A DNA stretch of 64,000 bases from Nostoc sp. 106C (GTDB taxonomy: Bacteria; Cyanobacteriota; Cyanobacteriia; Cyanobacteriales; Nostocaceae), in assembly GCF_002154725.1 (NCBI RefSeq), contig NZ_MTAW01000162.1, forward strand, positions 1 to 64,000. Direction: 5' to 3'. This document shows positions 26,390 through 34,848 of the stretch, one piece after another (the first letter of the stretch is position 1; each line of letters begins with the position of its first letter). The position numbers were made by a program, and so were the translations under genes. The notes under the pieces are model-generated. The model was not told the DNA's origin. It ran no database searches and was given only the letters and a program-made list of their open reading frames with translations.

Positions 26390-26559
26390 AAATACCTCCA
26401 ATATCCGTTGGTGTTAATGATGATTTCTGTTTCGTCCCCAGCCAAGATAAATGCGTCTTTTGTACGACTATCTACAGTTACTAAATATATTGGTACATAC
26501 ATTTTAGTTAATCTGTAGCAGAGAATGAAACAGGTTTCGATTTGTTCTTGCGTTGGCAT
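26386..26559 (-). CDS. DUF6888-type small protein
   Basis: A 57-residue protein from the ATG at 26559 (MPTQEQIETCFILCYRL), with YVPIYLVTVDSRTKDAFILA and a C-terminal NGYWRYL, as in the DUF6888 family. Upstream in-frame codons to 26586 are not family-like. It forms a two-gene unit with the DUF6887-type gene, sharing four bases. Which partner, if either, is toxic cannot be read from the sequence. Confidence 0.7.
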   Translation of the reverse strand: MPTQEQIETCFILCYRLTKMYVPIYLVTVDSRTKDAFILAGDETEIIINTNGYWRYL

Positions 26560-26655
26560 ATTCTGAAGCGCACCTTCCAATTGCAAACCAAACCATCTTT
26601 GAAAGTAAAACTCTATAGATAAATAAATTTGAGTTTTACCTGATAAAGCTTTTAA

Positions 26656-27777
26656 CTAGCTAAGTTTGATAACCTGTTGCTTAAGTAGAGTTATTAACAG
26701 TTTTTGAACTATACCAAATAAAGTACCAATAAGAGGAGTAGGCACAGTTAAGAGATATCGGCGGAAAGTTTTGACATCGAAGGGCCAAACGGGTAGCTCA
26801 TCAGTCATCGTGTATAAAGTGCGTAGCTGCTGAATTTTTTCAGATTTTTTCTTAAAAGTTTCTGTGTCTTCAGCCAGACTAGTATAAATTCCTGAATACT
26901 CTGCTCGGAATTGTCGAGCAATTTTATGTAAAGACTCTTCTTTAGCTTTTTTCATACCGCTATGTGCTGCCAGCAATGGCCCAAAAAAACATACCACTGA
27001 TAGAAAAATATACAATGGAATTACGAGATGAACAAACGAGAATCCTTTTCCGACATCTTGTGTAATCATCTGATACTCAATCACGCCAATCCAGATACCC
27101 AAAACACTAACTAGATAGGCAGTTTTAAGGGAGTAATCACTCAGACATTGAAGACCGCCACAGCGATCAGGATGAAGAGGATTAATATCGAGATTCTTCT
27201 TCCCTAAAATTTTATAGAAAATCCAAATATTTGTAATTAGATTGAGGACAAGTATACTACCCATATATACGACTGCAAATGTGGCAATCGTAATGGTCAA
27301 TCCTGGCAGAAGACTAGAGCTAGTCCAACTGTCTTCTAATCTAGGTCTGACTATAAAAACAATAATGCTGAAAAAGATAGCACTGGCAAGTGCAGAAAGT
27401 TTGCGCCATTTTTGAGAATAAAGGTTAATAACGAGTTGATCAATCTCTAATTTGTCAATTTCTAATACGTCAGATGTTTCAAGGTCTTGAATTACTTTAT
27501 TGATTGCTTTAAAACTCCACAAGTAATATCCCAATGTAACTGGACTGATAAAAATTCCTACAAACCAGGGAATCCAGTCTTGAAGCAACCCCATCTGCCC
27601 TGGCTTAGACCATAGTGTATTACTTACCCATCCAATAAACAAATAAACTCCAATAGCAGTAACTGCTGCCAAAAGTGCAAAAGTTAGAGGGAAAAGACGA
27701 AGTTTTTCAATTACTAAATATGCAACAGGATCAAAACAGTATAGATTTCGTTGTTGAGAGAGCTTATGGTTCGTCAT
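26656..27777 (-). CDS. Multi-pass membrane protein of unknown function
   Basis: A 373-residue protein with six or so membrane spans (for example LTFALLAAVTAIGVYLFIGW, WFVGIFISPVTLGYYLW, ATFAVVYMGSILVLNLITNI) and a long charged C-terminal cytosolic region. The segment NPLHPDRCGGLQCLSDYSLK recalls a motif seen in uncharacterised bacterial membrane proteins that I cannot name. The start codon lies close to a GACTCATTATC-type stretch. It sits between the DUF6887/6888 pair and DUF981. No function is proposed. Confidence 0.65.
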   Translation of the reverse strand: MTNHKLSQQRNLYCFDPVAYLVIEKLRLFPLTFALLAAVTAIGVYLFIGWVSNTLWSKPGQMGLLQDWIPWFVGIFISPVTLGYYLWSFKAINKVIQDLETSDVLEIDKLEIDQLVINLYSQKWRKLSALASAIFFSIIVFIVRPRLEDSWTSSSLLPGLTITIATFAVVYMGSILVLNLITNIWIFYKILGKKNLDINPLHPDRCGGLQCLSDYSLKTAYLVSVLGIWIGVIEYQMITQDVGKGFSFVHLVIPLYIFLSVVCFFGPLLAAHSGMKKAKEESLHKIARQFRAEYSGIYTSLAEDTETFKKKSEKIQQLRTLYTMTDELPVWPFDVKTFRRYLLTVPTPLIGTLFGIVQKLLITLLKQQVIKLS

Positions 27778-27884
27778 TTTTTATTTGATAATGAGTCAGG
27801 TAAATAACACCATACATATTTAGGAGTGACTGTGCCAATTTTGGCAAAATCCGGATTTCTCACAATTGACAAATCCGGAATTAG

Positions 27885-28454
27885 TCATCGCATTGGGGTT
27901 GGAACCCATTTTTGGAAACCTTCTAAATGATTCCAGTAAGCCAAATAACCAGTCAATGCCCAAATCAGCGCTGCTACGATCAACACAACTGCACCAATTA
28001 ACCGCCAAGTTCGGTTTTTCCAATAAAGAGTTGGTGCAGCACAAACGCCACTTAATCCAGTAAGAATAAAGCCGATTCCTGACATCAATGGTTGCTGTGT
28101 AATACCCAAGTTGATGATGCGGATACCAATAATAATCGCAACCAAACCTGCAAAGAAAGCATAAATTGCCAGCATTAGTAAATCCCATCCCAAAGAAAGT
28201 GCGATCGCAGCTGCAATAAACAAGATGCCAAATAGAAGTGTCGTTTCACCGAAAGCGATGTTAAAACTACCTCTAATTGGCCAGGTAAAGCTCATGTGTA
28301 ACCCAGTTGTAAATGCGATCGCACCTGTAACCCCAAAGCCAGGAATCCAGCGTTTCTGATTATCGCTATCTATGCCGCGATATACGTAATCTGCCAGTAA
28401 AAATAACCCGGCGACCATATTGATCAACATGAGTGTGATGTAGTCAATAAACAC
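27885..28454 (-). CDS. DUF981 family membrane protein
   Basis: A 189-residue integral membrane protein with six or seven predicted helices (MLINMVAGLFLLADYVYRG, FGILFIAAAIALSLGWDLLM, LIGAVVLIVAALIWALTGYL) and the DUF981 motif ITGLHMSFTWP-like FTTGLHMSFTWPI. Function of the family is unknown. The C-terminal 45 codons plus flanking bases are duplicated as the fragment at 25956-26147, about 1.8 kb downstream on the same strand. Confidence 0.8.
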   Translation of the reverse strand: MFIDYITLMLINMVAGLFLLADYVYRGIDSDNQKRWIPGFGVTGAIAFTTGLHMSFTWPIRGSFNIAFGETTLLFGILFIAAAIALSLGWDLLMLAIYAFFAGLVAIIIGIRIINLGITQQPLMSGIGFILTGLSGVCAAPTLYWKNRTWRLIGAVVLIVAALIWALTGYLAYWNHLEGFQKWVPTPMR

Positions 28455-28704
28455 GATTTACCTCTAGATGGCTTTCTGTTTTTACGATCATTTTCTAATT
28501 AATTGAGATTAATTACTATTTATTGGGACAGTTTAAAACAGAGTAAAGATGTCACAAGTAGCACTTGACAAAATTTATAGCAGCAAAACTTAACATACAG
28601 GAGAAGCAAGACTATTTTCCACGTGTATCCGCCCTTTGGTAGACTTGAAGACTGGAATAGCTAGATAAAACGACGCTAAGTCAAGCAGTTGAGAGGGCGA
28701 CTCT

Positions 28705-29742
28705 GTGGAAAATACACTTGGATTAGAGATTATTGAGGTAGTTGAGCAAGCCGCGATCGCATCCGCCAAGTGGATGGGTAAAGGCGAAAAAAACACTGCT
28801 GACCAAGTAGCAGTGGAAGCAATGCGGGAACGGATGAACAAAATCTATATGCGTGGTCGCATTGTGATTGGTGAAGGCGAACGCGATGACGCCCCTATGT
28901 TATATATAGGGGAAGAGGTAGGTATCTGCTCCCGTCCAGATGCTAAAGACTTCTGTAACCCAGATGAATTAATTGAAATTGACATTGCCGTTGACCCTTG
29001 TGAAGGTACGAACTTGGTAGCATACGGGCAACCCGGTTCAATGGCTGTATTGGCAATTTCTGAAAAAGGTGGATTATTCGCCGCTCCTGACTTCTACATG
29101 AAGAAGTTAGCTGCACCGCCAGCAGCTAAGGGCAAGGTGGATATCAACAAGTCAGCAACGGAAAACCTCAAAATTCTCTCCGAGTGTCTAGATCGTTCTA
29201 TTGAAGAACTTGTGGTAGTCGTGATGAAGCGCGAACGCCACAATGATTTAATCAAAGAAATCCGCGACGCTGGAGCAAGAGTGCAACTGATTTCCGATGG
29301 TGATGTAGGTGCAGCTTTATCTTGTGGCTTTGCTGGTACTAACATCCACGCCCTAATGGGTATTGGTGCTGCTCCTGAAGGTGTAATTTCCGCAGCCGCA
29401 ATGCGTGCTTTAGGTGGACACTTCCAAGGTCAGCTAATCTACGATCCAGCAATCGTCAAAACAGGTTTAATTGGCGAAAGCAAGGAAGCTAATCTGGAGC
29501 GTCTGAAGTCTATGAATATCAATGACCCCGATAAGGTCTACGATGCTCATGAACTCGCATCTGGTGAAACCGTTCTGTTTGCTGCTAGCGGTATTACCTC
29601 TGGAAACCTCATAGAAGGTGTACGCTTTTTTAAAGGTGGGGCCAGAACTCAAAGCCTAGTTATTTCCAACCAGTCAAACACTGCTCGTTTTGTGGATACC
29701 ATTCACATGTTTGACTCGCCTAAGACCGTACAATTGCGATAA
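28705..29742 (+). CDS. glpX: Fructose-1,6-/sedoheptulose-1,7-bisphosphatase, class II (GlpX)
   Basis: Calvin-cycle phosphatase acting in cyanobacteria on both fructose-1,6- and sedoheptulose-1,7-bisphosphate. The 345 residues begin at a GTG (28705) with [16 protein letters not shown] and carry the metal-site motifs [30 protein letters not shown] and [20 protein letters not shown]. The cyanobacterial length is normal. hemA follows on the same strand 101 bases later, a gene order I recall from Anabaena (alr1041-alr1042). Confidence 0.96.
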   Translation: MENTLGLEIIEVVEQAAIASAKWMGKGEKNTADQVAVEAMRERMNKIYMRGRIVIGEGERDDAPMLYIGEEVGICSRPDAKDFCNPDELIEIDIAVDPCEGTNLVAYGQPGSMAVLAISEKGGLFAAPDFYMKKLAAPPAAKGKVDINKSATENLKILSECLDRSIEELVVVVMKRERHNDLIKEIRDAGARVQLISDGDVGAALSCGFAGTNIHALMGIGAAPEGVISAAAMRALGGHFQGQLIYDPAIVKTGLIGESKEANLERLKSMNINDPDKVYDAHELASGETVLFAASGITSGNLIEGVRFFKGGARTQSLVISNQSNTARFVDTIHMFDSPKTVQLR

Positions 29743-29759
29743 GCGATAAACAGTGAAGA

Positions 29760-29843
29760 GTTAGGAGTTATGAAGTCTCTTCCTAACTCCTAACTGACCA
29801 TTCACCATTTAGCAATTACCATTTAGCAATTACCAATTAGCAG
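29760..29843. repeat. Inverted and tandem repeats in the glpX-hemA spacer
   Basis: An inverted repeat GTTAGGAGTT (29760-29769) / AACTCCTAAC (29785-29794) is followed by tandem CCATTTAGCAATTA units (29805-29843) that run up to the hemA start codon. No Shine-Dalgarno sequence of the usual kind is left in front of hemA. Confidence 0.75.
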
Positions 29844-31130
29844 ATGAATATAGCAGTGGTGGGGTTAAGCCATAAAACAGCCCCAGTAGAAATCCGGGAA
29901 AAGCTGAGCATTCCAGAACCTCAAACAGAAAGCGCGATCGCTCAACTGACCAGCTATCCCCATATTGACGAAGTTGCCATCCTGAGTACTTGTAACCGCC
30001 TGGAAATTTACATCGTGACTGATGAAACAGAACATGGTATTCGGGAGGTAACTCAGTTTCTTGGTGAATACAGTAAATTACCTGTAATATCTTTGCGACA
30101 ACACCTATTTATGTTGCTGCATGATGACGCTGTGATGCATGTCATGCGCGTGGCAGCTGGGTTAGATAGTTTGGTACTCGGAGAAGGTCAAATTCTAGCT
30201 CAGGTCAAAAATACCCACAAACTAGGGCAGCAATATAACGGTATAAAAACAATTTTGAATCGATTATTTAAACAAGCTTTAACAGCGGGCAAGCGAGTTC
30301 GTACAGAAACTAGCATTGGTACTGGCGCAGTCTCCATCAGTTCGGCAGCAGTGGAGTTAGCACAGATGAAGGTAGCAAATATGGCGGCTTGCCGAGTGGC
30401 AATTCTCGGTGCTGGTAAAATGTCGCGCTTGTTGGTACAGCACCTAATTTCTAAAGGTGCTGGGCAAATTAGTATTTTAAATCGCTCTCGCGATCGCGCC
30501 CTAGAATTGGCCAAGCAGTTCCCCGATCAGCCTCTGGAAATTTATCCCCTATCAGAAATGATGACGGTAATTTCCCAGAGCAATTTAGTATTTACTAGTA
30601 CTTCTGCAACAGACCCAATACTGGATCGTGCCAAATTAGAAATGGTTTTAGAGCCTAAACAGCCTCTAATGCTATTTGATATTTCCGTGCCACGCAATGT
30701 CCATGCAGACGTAAATGAGCTAGCCAATGTGCAAGCTTTTAATGTAGACGATTTGAAGGCTGTAGTCGCGCAAAACTACGAAACCCGTCGGAAAATGGCT
30801 CAAGAGGCTGAGAAAATATTAGATGAAGAAGTAGAAGCTTTTGATGTTTGGTGGCGTAGTCTAGAAACTGTCTCTACTATTAGCTGTCTGCGCAATAAAG
30901 TCGAAACCATCCGCGAACAAGAATTAGAAAAAGCATTGTCGCGCTTGGGTTCGGAATTTGCAGAAAAACATCAAGAAGTGATTGAGGCTTTAACAAGAGG
31001 AATAGTTAACAAAATTTTACACGATCCGATGGTGCAATTGCGAGCGCAGCAGGATGTGGAAGCCAGACGCCGATGTATGCAGACTCTGCAAATGTTATTT
31101 AACCTAGATGCAGAGGAACAGTTTAGCTAA
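29844..31130 (+). CDS. hemA: Glutamyl-tRNA reductase
   Basis: First committed enzyme of tetrapyrrole synthesis: reduces glutamyl-tRNA(Glu) to glutamate-1-semialdehyde, feeding heme, chlorophyll, bilins and cobalamin. The 428 residues show [15 protein letters not shown], the active-site Cys in [11 protein letters not shown], the [13 protein letters not shown] signature, the NADPH domain [10 protein letters not shown] and the C-terminal dimerisation helix. The leader consists of tandem repeats up to the ATG. A hairpin follows the stop. Confidence 0.97.
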   Translation: MNIAVVGLSHKTAPVEIREKLSIPEPQTESAIAQLTSYPHIDEVAILSTCNRLEIYIVTDETEHGIREVTQFLGEYSKLPVISLRQHLFMLLHDDAVMHVMRVAAGLDSLVLGEGQILAQVKNTHKLGQQYNGIKTILNRLFKQALTAGKRVRTETSIGTGAVSISSAAVELAQMKVANMAACRVAILGAGKMSRLLVQHLISKGAGQISILNRSRDRALELAKQFPDQPLEIYPLSEMMTVISQSNLVFTSTSATDPILDRAKLEMVLEPKQPLMLFDISVPRNVHADVNELANVQAFNVDDLKAVVAQNYETRRKMAQEAEKILDEEVEAFDVWWRSLETVSTISCLRNKVETIREQELEKALSRLGSEFAEKHQEVIEALTRGIVNKILHDPMVQLRAQQDVEARRRCMQTLQMLFNLDAEEQFS

Positions 31131-31152
31131 ATTAGCTAAATCTGACTTAGCA

Positions 31153-31190
31153 TTATTGGTGCGTTGGAGTGAATTCTAACGCACTAATAA
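31153..31190. terminator. Hairpin between convergent hemA and ArsR-type gene
   Basis: Arms TTATTGGTGCGTT (31153-31165) and AACGCACTAATAA (31178-31190), 13 base pairs with one G-T pair. It resembles the GGTGTGTTATGGC...TAACGCACC element at 1234-1262, so it is probably a dispersed repeat that could act as a bidirectional terminator. The right arm overlaps the end of the convergent gene. Confidence 0.55.
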
Positions 31191-31417
31191 TGTACCGTGT
31201 CATAGCTTTTTACTTGTCGCAAAATTGTTATTTTAACAATATCAGCCTGAGTCAAAGCTTTAAGGTGCTTAGATAAATTTTCCTGTCCTAGTCCAGTTGC
31301 AGCGATAATTTCTGTGATATTTTTGGCACGAAATTTTAAACAACACAAAACTTGTAACCGACTGACTTCAGATAGTACTTTGAAATAGCCCGCGACTAGG
31401 CTTAATGCACCAGGCAC
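31184..31417 (-). CDS. Short ArsR-type regulator, possibly truncated
   Basis: A 77-residue winged-helix protein that looks like the N-terminal two thirds of an ArsR/SmtB regulator: GYFKVLSEVSRLQVLCCL, NITEIIAATGLGQENLSKHL and KALTQADIVK. The expected wing and C-terminal dimerisation helix are missing; the frame ends in RQVKSYDTVHY. It may be a decayed gene or a minimal DNA-binding form. The perfect palindrome TACTATATAGTA at 31471-31482, 54 bases upstream of the GTG start, is a candidate operator. Confidence 0.6.
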   Translation of the reverse strand: MPGALSLVAGYFKVLSEVSRLQVLCCLKFRAKNITEIIAATGLGQENLSKHLKALTQADIVKITILRQVKSYDTVHY

Positions 31418-31884
31418 TATCTCTGATATGAAAAATTAAAAATAAATTTATGGGCTTATATTTACTATCATACTATATAGTAATATAAGGTTTTTTCCCG
31501 CAATTCTTATTAATAGCTGTTTTTAGGTTGTTTGTGCATGGCTAAAGCTAGGAAATTCAGACTCGTTTGCGATCACGAAAAATGCTCCAAGCTTCTGAAC
31601 TCAGCAATATTTTGATTATTTATTAATAAACATTGTAAATAGGACAACAATTATTATTAATCAAAGACATAGTAAAACCTATGTTAGTATATTTAAGCTT
31701 TTTAGGTAATAGAACTTTGCTAAGTATATTTCTAGTTACTCGCAAACATAAAAATTAATGGTGTAAGGTAAAAGGAATTTTTATACAAACTTTTCCTCTT
31801 ACACTATCACCATTAAAGAACAATTTAGATATTGACCAGATTAGATTTTTAACAGAATTGTTAACACTTGCATGAGCGAATTCC
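31418..31884. other. AT-rich gap between regulator genes
   Basis: No gene seen. Contains the palindrome TACTATATAGTA (31471-31482) and a diverged inverted repeat around 31757-31812 (TAATGGTGTAAGG ... CTTACACTATCACCATTA), which lies downstream of the HTH gene and could end its transcript. Confidence 0.5.
31471..31482. promoter_or_regulatory. Palindrome, candidate ArsR-type operator
   Basis: Perfect 12-bp dyad TACTATATAGTA in front of the short ArsR-type gene. ArsR proteins bind imperfect 12-2-12 dyads, so the assignment rests on position and symmetry only. Confidence 0.35.
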
Positions 31885-32103
31885 TTATAGAACAGGCCGA
31901 GTTCTAACTTTATAGTCCATTAAAGCGCCTTGGCTAATGACAGTTCGCCCATTTCTTCTGCTGGTGGGAATTTGTCCTTTTTGCAGAGCCATATACAGAG
32001 TACTTTGGTCTATACCTAAGAATCTAGCTGCTTGTACCAAGGAAGTACCCTGCTTGGGTATACTTCCTTTCCATTTATTCCGACTTGTGAATGGTCTAAA
32101 CAT
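31885..32103 (-). CDS. Small helix-turn-helix protein, excisionase-like
   Basis: A 72-residue protein with an excisionase/MerR-type helix-turn-helix: QGTSLVQAARFLGIDQSTLY followed by MALQKGQIPTSRRNGRTVIS, ending in a short helix. Excisionase-like single-domain proteins often act as DNA-binding cofactors, but no integrase or element boundary is seen nearby. It diverges from the ArsR-DUF2087 gene with about 170 bases between starts. Confidence 0.65.
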   Translation of the reverse strand: MFRPFTSRNKWKGSIPKQGTSLVQAARFLGIDQSTLYMALQKGQIPTSRRNGRTVISQGALMDYKVRTRPVL

Positions 32104-32226
32104 AGCGAAATGTAAAGAACAACTTAAGAAATCTCAACTTCTGACAGAACAAATCGCAAAATTAACAATAATTCACAACTAAGTAAAACACGGACTCTGT
32201 CTATTCAGAGGAGAACAACATAGCTA

Positions 32227-32260
32227 ATTCGATTTCTTTCTAATTAGATCGAAATCGAAT
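32227..32260. promoter_or_regulatory. 34-bp dyad, candidate operator of the first ArsR-DUF2087 gene
   Basis: Arms ATTCGATTTC (32227-32236) and GAAATCGAAT (32251-32260) share their centre with the inner palindrome TCTAATTAGA (32239-32248). Only two base pairs of the whole dyad are broken. It ends 16 bases before the ATG at 32277. The CTAATTAG core recurs in front of the paralogue at 32969. Confidence 0.7.
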
Positions 32261-32276
32261 TTGATTATAACAAATT

Positions 32277-32894
32277 ATGAGGAAAGAACAGTTTCAGACT
32301 TTACTACAATTTTTTAAAGCTTTAGCGGATGAGAGCCGATTGAAAATTGTAGGTATTCTAGCTAACCAAGAGTGCAGTGTTGAAGAATTAGCAGTGCTAT
32401 TACAACTCAAGGAACCGACAGTATCCCATCATTTGTCAAAACTCAAGGAACTGAATTTGGTGACTATGCGCCCTGAGGGTAACAGCCGCTTCTACCAGTT
32501 AGATAGCGAAGCTTTGCAAAATATTAGCAAGGAAGTTTTTACCCCGGAGAAAATAGCATCCTTAATTGAAGATGTAGATACTGAAGCCTGGGAAAGCAAA
32601 GTCTTAAGCAACTATTTGGAGCGCGATCACAACTATACAGAAGAAGTACAACGCCTCAAGGAAATTCCCGCTAGCCGTAAAAAGCGCTTAGTCATTCTCA
32701 AGTGGCTGGCGAATAAATTTGAGGAAGGGGTTCAGTACCCAGAACGAACAGTGAATGAAACGCTCAAGCGCTATCATCCTGACTACGCTACCTTGCGGCG
32801 GGAGTTAATTGGTTACCAGTTAATGCAGCGAGAAAATGGAGTTTATTGGCGGTTTAACACAGATGTGAGATCAGTCTCTAATACCGTCTTATAA
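32277..32894 (+). CDS. ArsR-type regulator fused to DUF2087 (copy 1)
   Basis: A 205-residue protein: N-terminal winged helix (FFKALADESRLKIVGILANQ, EPTVSHHLSKLKELNLV) without obvious metal-site cysteines in the recognition helix, then a C-terminal DUF2087 domain (IPASRKKRLVILKWLANKFE, ETLKRYHPDYATLRRELI). Domain order and length fit the known ArsR-DUF2087 architecture, whose ligand is unknown. A close paralogue follows 75 bases downstream. The extended dyad just upstream suggests autoregulation (inference). Confidence 0.88.
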   Translation: MRKEQFQTLLQFFKALADESRLKIVGILANQECSVEELAVLLQLKEPTVSHHLSKLKELNLVTMRPEGNSRFYQLDSEALQNISKEVFTPEKIASLIEDVDTEAWESKVLSNYLERDHNYTEEVQRLKEIPASRKKRLVILKWLANKFEEGVQYPERTVNETLKRYHPDYATLRRELIGYQLMQRENGVYWRFNTDVRSVSNTVL

Positions 32895-32939
32895 GATGGT
32901 GCTGCCAGAGCAGATGCATACATTCATTAAGATATACTA

Positions 32940-32963
32940 CTAATTAGATGGGTATCTAATTAG
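32940..32963. promoter_or_regulatory. Dyad with two CTAATTAG cores, candidate operator of copy 2
   Basis: Arms CTAATTAGAT (32940-32949) and ATCTAATTAG (32954-32963) with a 4-base spacer. The dyad ends five bases before the ATG at 32969. Its core word is the same as in the dyad of copy 1. Confidence 0.65.
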
Positions 32964-32968
32964 TGTTT

Positions 32969-33538
32969 ATGTATAACGAGCAGTTTCAACTCTTGTTGCA
33001 TTTTTTCAAAGCTTTGGCAGACGAGAGTCGATTGAAAATTGTAGGTATTTTGGCTAATCAGGATTGCAGCGTTGAGGAATTGGCGGTGCTACTACAACTC
33101 AAAGAGCCGACAATATCCCATCATCTGATGAAACTCAAAGAATTAGATTTGGTGAGTATGCACCCTGAAGGTAACACCCACTTTTATCGGTTAGAAAGTG
33201 AAATATTGCAAAACTTAAGTAAGAAAGTTTTCACAACCGAGAAAATAGCATCTTTAGTTGAGAGCTTTGATAGTGATGTGTGGGCTAACAGAGTATTGCA
33301 AAACTATACAGAAGGTGAGGAACCTGCCCAAAGCCTCAAGGAAATTCCTGCTAGCCGCAAAAAGCGCCTAGTGATTCTTAAGTGGCTGGTAAGCAAATTT
33401 GAGCAAGAGGTTCAGTACCCTGAAAGCATAGTGAATGAAATTATCAAGCGTTATCATCCTGATTGCGCTACTCTGCGGCGCGAGTTGATTGCTTCGCAAT
33501 TAATGCAGCGAGAAAATGGGGTTTATTGGAGGAAATGA
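32969..33538 (+). CDS. ArsR-type regulator fused to DUF2087 (copy 2)
   Basis: A 189-residue paralogue of the preceding protein, with nearly the same helix-turn-helix (DESRLKIVGILANQDCSVEE, EPTISHHLMKLKELDLV) and DUF2087 domain (IPASRKKRLVILKWLVSKFE). The main differences are in the linker (residues about 85-120), suggesting divergent ligand or partner binding. I start at the ATG at 32969 because the upstream GTG at 32963 overlaps the operator-like dyad. The HIT-like gene starts five bases after this stop, so the two are likely co-transcribed. Confidence 0.88.
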   Translation: MYNEQFQLLLHFFKALADESRLKIVGILANQDCSVEELAVLLQLKEPTISHHLMKLKELDLVSMHPEGNTHFYRLESEILQNLSKKVFTTEKIASLVESFDSDVWANRVLQNYTEGEEPAQSLKEIPASRKKRLVILKWLVSKFEQEVQYPESIVNEIIKRYHPDCATLRRELIASQLMQRENGVYWRK

Positions 33539-33542
33539 GAGT

Positions 33543-34007
33543 GTGTTAGTAAGTGGGTGTCTTGCTTGTAATGTCCTAGCTGGAAAAGTTAAAGCTCCTG
33601 GTGGAGCGATTTGCGAAGACGATTATTGGATTGTCGAACATTCTTTAGTTCCTGTTCTGTTATCGGGATATTTAATTATCAAACTTAAAAGACATTGCGA
33701 AAATTTGGCAGATTTGACACCACAAGAAGCTATTGCTTTAAGCCCCATTATCCGAAAAACCTGTTTGGCACTATCGCGGGTAATGAAACCAGCAAAAATT
33801 CATGTTTGTTCTTGGGGTGAACAAATTCAGCCCATCCACTTTCACGTTATACCTCGCGCCTGGGATATGCCAGTAGGTAATCTTCAATTGTTAATTTACT
33901 TGCGGTTCAAAAAATTAGCCAATCAACTAAGTTTTGGCAAGTGGATAAGCGCTGAAGCAGCCGCAGCATTAGCAGCAAAAGTGCGCCATGAAATCGAACA
34001 TTTATGA
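33543..34007 (+). CDS. HIT-like protein
   Basis: A 154-residue protein resembling histidine-triad (HIT) nucleotide hydrolases: CLACNVLAGKVKAPGGAICE at the start (CxxC zinc pair and the ice-breaker of the fold) and PIHFHVIPRAWDMP as the triad region. In the triad HxHxHxx only the last two His are present; the first is Pro, so hydrolase activity is uncertain. The frame opens at an ATG at 33516 inside the upstream gene; I prefer the GTG at 33543, preceded by GGAGGA at 33527-33532. Its link to two ArsR-DUF2087 regulators may give the regulators' target. Confidence 0.75.
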   Translation: MLVSGCLACNVLAGKVKAPGGAICEDDYWIVEHSLVPVLLSGYLIIKLKRHCENLADLTPQEAIALSPIIRKTCLALSRVMKPAKIHVCSWGEQIQPIHFHVIPRAWDMPVGNLQLLIYLRFKKLANQLSFGKWISAEAAAALAAKVRHEIEHL

Positions 34008-34065
34008 TTGAGTGGGAATTATAGTTAACAACTGTAATATCCCATCTCCAATGCCGCCTTATCTA

Positions 34066-34848
34066 TTATTTTCCTAGATAGGCTTCCAAAACTTTGGGAT
34101 TAGTTTGAATTTCTGCGGGTGTACCGTCAGCTAGATTTTTTCCTTCAGCCAGCACCCAAACCCGATCGCACAAGGACATAATCACATCCATATTGTGTTC
34201 GATAATCAGAAAAGTCATGCCATCTTGGCGGTTCCAGTTGAGAATGCGATCGCAAATATCATCAATCAATCTCGGATTCACCCCGGCGGCTGGTTCATCC
34301 AACAAAATCAACTTGGGATTAGTCATCAGCGCCCTTCCCATTTCTAGTAGCTTGCGTTGTCCTCCAGACAAACCACCAGCATAGTCATGGGCTTTTTTTG
34401 CCAATCCCACTGACTCTAACAGGAACATCGCTTGTTCTTTAAGTTGCTTTTCTTCCTTAGCCACAACCTGCGGTTGTAATTGCACCTGCCAAAAATTCTC
34501 ACCAGTTTGTTTTTGCGCCGCCAGGAGCATATTTTCTAATACCGACAACCGCGAAAGAGTCCGGGCTACCTGAAAGGTGCGAATTATTCCTTGTTGGGCA
34601 ATTTGGTATGGTTGCAGGTGATGAATGGGTTCGCCATCAAAAACCACTCGCCCTTTATCTGGACGGATGAAATTAGACAGTAAGTTAAAAAAGGTAGTTT
34701 TGCCAGCACCATTAGGGCCAATCAATCCGGTGATGCTGCCTTTAGCTACTTCTATATTGGCGTCATTGACTGCTTTGATACCACCAAAGCTTTTGGAAAG
34801 TCCAGTGGCCGCCAGCAGGGGAAGTTGGGGTGACTGGTTATTTACCAA
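34066..34848 (-). CDS. natA: Branched-chain/neutral amino acid ABC transporter ATPase NatA
   Basis: Cytoplasmic ATPase of a LivG-type uptake transporter. 260 residues: Walker A GLIGPNGAGKTT, Q-loop segment GIIRTFQ, signature LSGGQRKLLEMGRAL, Walker B LILLDEPAAGVNP, and the LivG-type end TFLIIEHNMDVIM, PKVLEAYLGK. Its start overlaps the end of natC by 11 bases. In Anabaena natA-natC (all1046-all1047, from memory) encode parts of the N-I neutral amino acid transporter needed for diazotrophic growth; the other subunits are encoded elsewhere, and none is seen here. Confidence 0.9.
   Translation of the reverse strand: MVNNQSPQLPLLAATGLSKSFGGIKAVNDANIEVAKGSITGLIGPNGAGKTTFFNLLSNFIRPDKGRVVFDGEPIHHLQPYQIAQQGIIRTFQVARTLSRLSVLENMLLAAQKQTGENFWQVQLQPQVVAKEEKQLKEQAMFLLESVGLAKKAHDYAGGLSGGQRKLLEMGRALMTNPKLILLDEPAAGVNPRLIDDICDRILNWNRQDGMTFLIIEHNMDVIMSLCDRVWVLAEGKNLADGTPAEIQTNPKVLEAYLGK

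Noticed and set aside
27820-28188. 122-codon frame antisense-shifted over the DUF981 gene
   Set aside because: It overlaps the DUF981 gene in another frame of the same strand, with a cysteine/tryptophan-rich composition and no family pattern.
31885-32103. Excision gene of an integrated element
   Set aside because: No integrase, attachment-site repeat or tRNA end was found around this excisionase-like protein.
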